A stretch of DNA of 64,000 nucleotides from Berghia stephanieae. Lineage: Eukaryota; Mollusca; Gastropoda; Nudibranchia; Aeolidiidae. Position 1 is the stretch's first letter, and every line of letters begins with the position of its first letter. The position numbers were made by a program, and so were the translations under genes. The notes beneath the pieces were generated by a model. It saw only the letters and a program-made list of their open reading frames with translations, was not told the origin of the DNA and searched no databases. This document shows positions 59,651-64,000 of this stretch, piece by piece. The DNA lies in contig CM067447.1 in the NCBI GenBank assembly GCA_034508935.3, positions 68,651,290-68,715,289 of the forward strand, given 5' to 3'.

Positions 59651-61081
59651 AAATACTAGAAATAACATAAGCCATGGTCTCACGGGACTGATTGATAATA
59701 ATTTAGCAGGCTTTTTTCGTGTCATGTGTATGGGTTGTAGACACAAACTTACACTTCGGAAAAGTTCCTAATGATCAATATTATGTATATTTTAAAACAA
59801 AATTATAGTTGACCCTAGCCATACAGCTCCAAAACTATTCAAGTTAGAACTCTTCTGATGTATTCATCATATTTTCTGATAATTTTGCCATAAAATTGCC
59901 AAGTTTTAACATCTAATTCTACGTATTGAGCGAGATACAGCCACAAACCAGAATAAAACGCAGAAAAAGCGTCCCATATTTTCGGTATTTTTTTCTCTTT
60001 GTGAGTCATCCAAATAAATGACACCTTTGAAACTGCATAACTGTTTTATTTATGAATGGATTTTCAAAATTCAAAAACATTTTTACTCAGTGGAGATAGG
60101 GCTTTGAGTTCAGACAAAAATTTTCCTCAAAACGAGAAAAAAACATTTTTCATAGTCTTTGCTAAGCAAAGTAAGTACCATTCATATTCCAGTTTCCTTT
60201 ATTGTACTAGTAATAAATTCTGTGAAAGATTTTTGTTTTGCAGTATATTTTAAATTGAATTACTTGTGTAAAGATTGTATAATGTTTTTTTTTCAGTCAA
60301 GATATTCCTGTTATTGACTTTTTTTTACATTCTGTGTCTGCAGTCAAAGACTCCAATCCTCACATTAATGAACAAGAAAATGAACCAGGACTAAATTCAG
60401 AATCACAACAATTAGATGCTGAGCAAAGTAAGTACCATTCATATTCCAATTTCCTTTATTATACTAGTCACAAATTCAGTTAAAGATTTCTGTTTTGCAG
60501 TATATTTTAAATTGGATTACTTGTGTAAATAGTGTATAATGTTTTTTTTAGTCAAGATATTCCTGTTATTGACTTTTTTTTTACATTTTGTGTCTGCAGT
60601 CCAAGACTCCAATCTTCACATTAATGAACAAGAAAATGAACCATGACTAAATTCAGAATCACAACAATTGGATGCTGAGCAAAGTAAGTACCATTCATAT
60701 TCCAGTTTCCCCTATTGTACTAGTCACAAATTCAGTTAAAGTTTCTGTTTTGCAATATATTTTAAATAAAATTACTGGTGTATATGTGTAAAAATTGTTT
60801 TTAATCAAAATATGTCAGTGCCATTCATATTCCAGTTTCCTTTATTGTACTAGTCACAAATTCAGTTAAAGATTTCTGTTTTGCAGTATATTTTAAATTG
60901 GATTACGGTACGATACTTGTGTAAATAGTGTATAATGTTGTTTTTTCAGTCAAGATATTCCAGTTATTGACATTTTTTTTACATTTTGTGTCTGCAGTCC
61001 AAGACTCCAATCCTCAAATTACTGAACAACAAAATGAACCAGGACTAAATTCAGAATCACAACAATTGGATGCTGAGCAAA
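57859..61081 (+). CDS. Six tandem copies of an 84-nt phase-1 exon
   Basis: Copies at 57859-57942, 58251-58334, 58650-58733, 60344-60427, 60600-60683 and 60998-61081. All follow GTGTCTGCAG, and all but one end before GTAAGT or GTAAAT. The third copy's donor is interrupted by the DNA element at 58735. Each adds 28 residues (QDSNPHITEQQNEPGLN then SESQQLDAEQ), polar and acidic. Any number can be included or skipped without frame change, because 84 is divisible by three and the phases match. The fifth copy has a TGA in place of the GGA of EPG, so it would end the protein if included. Spacing between copies is 392-399 bp or 256 bp, showing repeated unequal exchange. Copies are very similar, so the expansion is recent. 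Confidence 0.75.
58735..60164. mobile_element. Non-autonomous DNA element (1,430 bp) at a splice donor
   Basis: Inverted ends TAGCAAGGACTAT and TAGCAAAGACTAT (12 of 13 identical) with AGCAAAG on both sides (58728-58734 and 60165-60171). Inner inverted matches continue (AAAATATGGGACG at 58802, its complement near 59970), so the inverted repeats are long but decayed. A (TC)n run and a second small palindrome (GCCAGATGGC and GCCATCTGGC, 59209 and 59413) lie inside. No transposase. It split the third small exon from its donor but recreated GCAAAGTAAGT on the far side. Confidence 0.85.
59529..59646. repeat. (TC)n microsatellite
   Basis: Dinucleotide run with a few interruptions, inside the DNA element. 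Confidence 0.97.
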
Positions 61082-61289
61082 GTAAGTACCATTCATATTC
61101 CAGTTTCCTTTATTGTACTAGTAATAAATTCTGTGAAAGATGTTTGTTTTGCAGTATATTTTAAATTGAATTACTGGTGAGTATAGTGTTTAAAAAGTTC
61201 TATAATTATTTTCGTAGAAGTCTAGCACAGTTTGTGAAATGAACATTACAGCATATAGAATAATATTGATTATTGAAAAATTAAAATTA

Positions 61290-61590
61290 ATATTGAGCTT
61301 TTATATAGCGTAATCTCCACTAAACATGCTCAAAGCGCTTTATAAGGGGTCCCTGGTCAACAGCAACCCCCAACATGAAGGACGGGACATGACGCCTGTT
61401 AGGCGAAATTACAATTTTTTTTGGATGGAGATAACGCTGTTAACAGCCAGGTACTTATTTTACACATGAGTACAGTGAGAGAATGTGAGTAAAGAGTCTT
61501 TTTCAAGGACTCAATTACGCACCGAGCAAGGCTCGAACCCAGGATCTTCCGATCCGAAAGCAAGTGTCATACCACTAGACCACATAGCCG
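61290..61590 (-). mobile_element. tRNA-SINE (family V), best copy
   Basis: Minus strand: head TATGTGGTCTAGTGGTATG (A-box) and CTGGGTTCGAGCC (B-box). The body includes ACTCACATTCTCTCACTG and GGCGTCATGTCCCG. The tail is AAAGCGCTTTGAGC...ATTACGCTATATAAAAG. About 300 bp, complete and the least eroded of four copies in the window (others at 46501, 51280 and 53027). Confidence 0.9.
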
Positions 61591-61777
61591 CATTTAGAAT
61601 GCTACACAAGGTTGTTGTTCTCGTTGCCTTTTTCTCATTTTTTATACACGACCATATTTTTAAGGATGACAAAACAGGAATGTTGACTCATTGGTAACAT
61701 TTGATATTTGTGCTTGAAGGAATGTGTCTTTTACATTGTGATTTATTCCCCATCTCCTCCTCTTTCACTGCCCCTAG

Positions 61778-62862
61778 GCTGTCAACCCACATCCTTAAAA
61801 CGACGTCGAACACCCTCAAGCAAAATCAGCCATAATCTTATAACAAAGAAACTTCTTCCGCTCTGTTCCTCAAAATGTAGAAAGGCTGCTACCTGACATA
61901 CCTTCACTGATGACCAAAGAAAGACAATTCTGAACAATTTTTGGAGTTTAGATTTCAGTCAAAGATCGCTTTTTTTAGATGGTCACCTAAAAATTGATGT
62001 ACCAAAAACTGGAAAGGGAAGCAAAACCAAGTCAGTTTCATACAGCCTTTCCAGTGAAAATGGTAGTAAAATATCTGTATGTAAATTCATGTTTATGTCA
62101 ACTTTGGGCATGAAAACAGATGACATCATCACAAGCTTTCTGGAAAGGAAAGGTAGATCACAAGACATATTTCCTTTAATTGAAGATGGTAGGGGGAAAG
62201 GACAGCCTACAAATAAATTGGATCATGACAAGATAATTGATCACATCAACTCGTACAATCCATCAACGAGCCACTATCGTCTAGAACATGCCCCTAAGAG
62301 GAGATACCTGGACTGTTACTTGTCAATCTCAGAGATGTATAACAACTTTAAAAGTAAAGGAGGACAGGGTTGTTACGAAACATATAGAACCATCTTTGAA
62401 AAGCAGAAGATATCTTTTGACTACCCTTCAAGGTCCACAATGAAAATGACAGTGAGGAGAGTCATATGCCTGCTGATTGTGACATTTGCCTTGGGAAGGT
62501 TGATTACGACGACCACATAAGAAGGGCGAATGAGGCCAGAGAGGAGTATAGGTCCATGTCAAGTGGAAGCAGTGAAGACACAGATATCTTTACTGCAGAC
62601 ATGCAAAAAATAATCTTGTTACCGAAGATGACTACAAAACAGAATTTTTTTTATTAGCAGGTTAGTTGTCTTCAACGAGACGTTTGCTCGGTTAACTGAT
62701 GGCCCTGACCTAGTAGTTTTATGGCATGAGGCGATTGCTGGGAGAAATGCAGCAGATGTGGCATCATCCTACCTGAAGGCAATGGAATCCTCAGAGAAAG
62801 ATCACATTGTTTTCTGGGCAGACAACTGTGCAGCACAGAATAAAAATTGGACCTTATATACT
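61778..62862 (+). pseudogene. DDE transposase exon, broken and truncated
   Basis: Acceptor CCCCTAG; phase 1 agrees with the small exons. Motifs: LCSSKCRKAAT, then after a TGA (61894) HTFTDDQRKTILNNFWSLD, RYLDCYLSISEMYNNF, a frame change near 62450, PADCDICLGKVDYDDH (zinc-binding-like), FTADMQKIILLP (first Asp), a frame change in a T-run near 62655, VVFNETFARL, LWHEAIAGR, and FWADNCAAQNKNWTLYT (second Asp). The ADxQK and DNCxxQNxN pair marks a transposase family common in cnidarian, mollusc and fish genomes. I cannot name its superfamily. It ends after NWTLYT at 62862, where unrelated sequence begins. Inactive as it stands. Confidence 0.8.
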
Positions 62863-63173
62863 CTCGAAACTTCGGCCTTGTAGCGCAGTCCACCGGGCTT
62901 TTGATGTTACACAATCATCCGCCACCTTTGATCACATCGCTTTTTGATGATGTCATAATATATCTATCTACCCTCTTTTCTCACGCCCGTTGACTGTACC
63001 AACGGGCGATGTAGAAGAATATCGAGGGAAGGTGCGAATCGTGAAGACGGAATGGCAAATCGGTGTGAAAGTTATAGGTTCAAAGTTCAATTTTCACAGA
63101 GAAATCATGAGAACTTGACTGAACAAGCAATAAAAATCGTTCCGTGCTAAAAATGTGCGTACATGAGTTTTAT
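62863..63173. other. Unassigned sequence breaking the transposon
   Basis: Starts CTCGAAACTTCGGCC directly after the transposase frame and lacks coding signal. It may be the end of another insertion whose other end lies outside or was deleted. Confidence 0.45.
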
Positions 63174-63210
63174 ATATACACACACACACACACACACGCG
63201 CGCGCGCGCT

Positions 63211-63252
<42 letters not shown>

Positions 63253-63259
63253 GTGTGTG

Positions 63260-63340
<81 letters not shown>

Positions 63341-63377
63341 CTACTACTACAATTACTACTACTACTATTCCTGCGCT

Positions 63378-63445
<68 letters not shown>

Positions 63446-63446
63446 A
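63174..63446. repeat. Four-part compound microsatellite
   Basis: (AC)n then GCGCGC, (TC)n, (TAC)n and (ATC)n in direct succession. Open frames across it are artefacts. Confidence 0.97.
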
Positions 63447-64000
63447 AAACAACAACAATAACGTTATCATCACAATTGGACTCGTGTGCTTATGTCTCAG
63501 GAGTTTGTCTGAATACGGGACTATTTTGTTAGCCAACAAAGAATTTGACAAGATGTGTTTACACATTCATTGTGCCGAAACCGGTCATTACAAATCATTG
63601 AAATAAATGCTATATTAAAAGTAGATTATTACTCTTATGTTTACTACCATGTGTTAGGGTAACAAAACTCAGATAACATCAATTTGAATTTTTTAAACAA
63701 TTAAAAATATTTTTCAGGTTAATTTTAAATAGAAAAATATACATTTTTCAAGAAAGAATAAAGTATACTCACCATTCCTTGATATCAATGAAAATAATTG
63801 CGTCTTGAAGATGAAAATGTGGCCGTTATATCCATATAAAATAGAAAAATATAGAAGAAGTGTATGGTCAGCAATTGCAGTGTAAAAAGGAACGATTTTA
63901 CGAAATCTGTCATATAGCCTGACTGACAATGAAATCCAAGCGGTGCATTCTACCTGCGGGGATAAATATAGGCCAGTTTTCACGTTCTGGACATCTGTTA
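63447..64000. other. No gene seen
   Basis: AT-rich; no element or exon recognised up to the window edge. Confidence 0.5.

Larger units (their letters stand above)
56457..62862 (+). mobile_element. Spliced DNA transposon, 5' part, with nested insertions
   Basis: The left region carries six copies of a GGTAAAACCTAG motif before the gene. The gene has one first exon, a second exon, six copies of one small exon, and a transposase exon that stops abruptly at 62862. The right end is missing. Insertions inside are a 1.43-kb DNA element (58735-60164) and a SINE (61290-61590). No right-hand copy of the terminal motif was found up to 64000. The whole is an inferred unit, because the left target duplication cannot be tested without the right end. 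Confidence 0.65.

Overview
This is a repeat-rich animal genome window, about two thirds A+T. It has spliced genes, long trinucleotide microsatellites, tRNA-headed SINEs, several LINE clades and DNA transposons with terminal inverted repeats. Three minus-strand exons encode an Ig domain split by a phase-0 intron, followed by a coiled coil. This layout resembles the fibrinogen-related (FREP) and C1q-related immune lectins of gastropods. The organism is therefore most likely a marine lophotrochozoan, probably a gastropod mollusc. That assignment is inference. No prokaryotic gene structure is present.

Layout. 0-4.3 kb: a fragment of a roughly 398-bp tRNA-like repeat, a SINE and a broken Jockey-like LINE. 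4.3-11.9 kb: AT-rich sequence with no supported gene, one palindromic-ended DNA element and tRNA-like SINE heads. 11.9-13.8 kb: a hAT-like transposase pseudogene with an S/T-rich tail and a C-terminal PIP-box-like motif. 15.1-25.6 kb: three phase-compatible exons of a Myb/SANT-like gene. 17.9-44.6 kb: a recent tandem segmental duplication. Unit 1 is about 10.55 kb. Unit 2 lost 3.35 kb, including the second Myb/SANT exon, and gained a retroposed insert with roughly 80-bp direct repeats. Unit 2 also gained a 9.7-kb DNA transposon, which itself carries a 3.9-kb inverted array of tRNA-like units flanked by a perfect 14-bp direct repeat. Unit 2 ends at a LINE and a 100-N gap. 46.5-52.4 kb: the minus-strand FREP-like gene fragment, with a nearly full-length RTE-like LINE and about 0.8 kb of (AAT)n-type microsatellite in one intron. 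52.4-56.45 kb: minisatellites, SINEs and compound microsatellites. 56.45-62.86 kb: the 5' part of a spliced DNA transposon with six subterminal motif copies, six tandem copies of an 84-nt phase-1 exon and a decayed DDE transposase exon. 62.9-64 kb: microsatellites and unassigned sequence.

The window is best read as a probable host immune gene and a Myb/SANT-like gene embedded in heavily nested mobile DNA. Paralogous empty sites inside the window confirm several insertions directly. The least conventional items are the inverted tRNA-like array and the tandem exon expansion in the last transposon.
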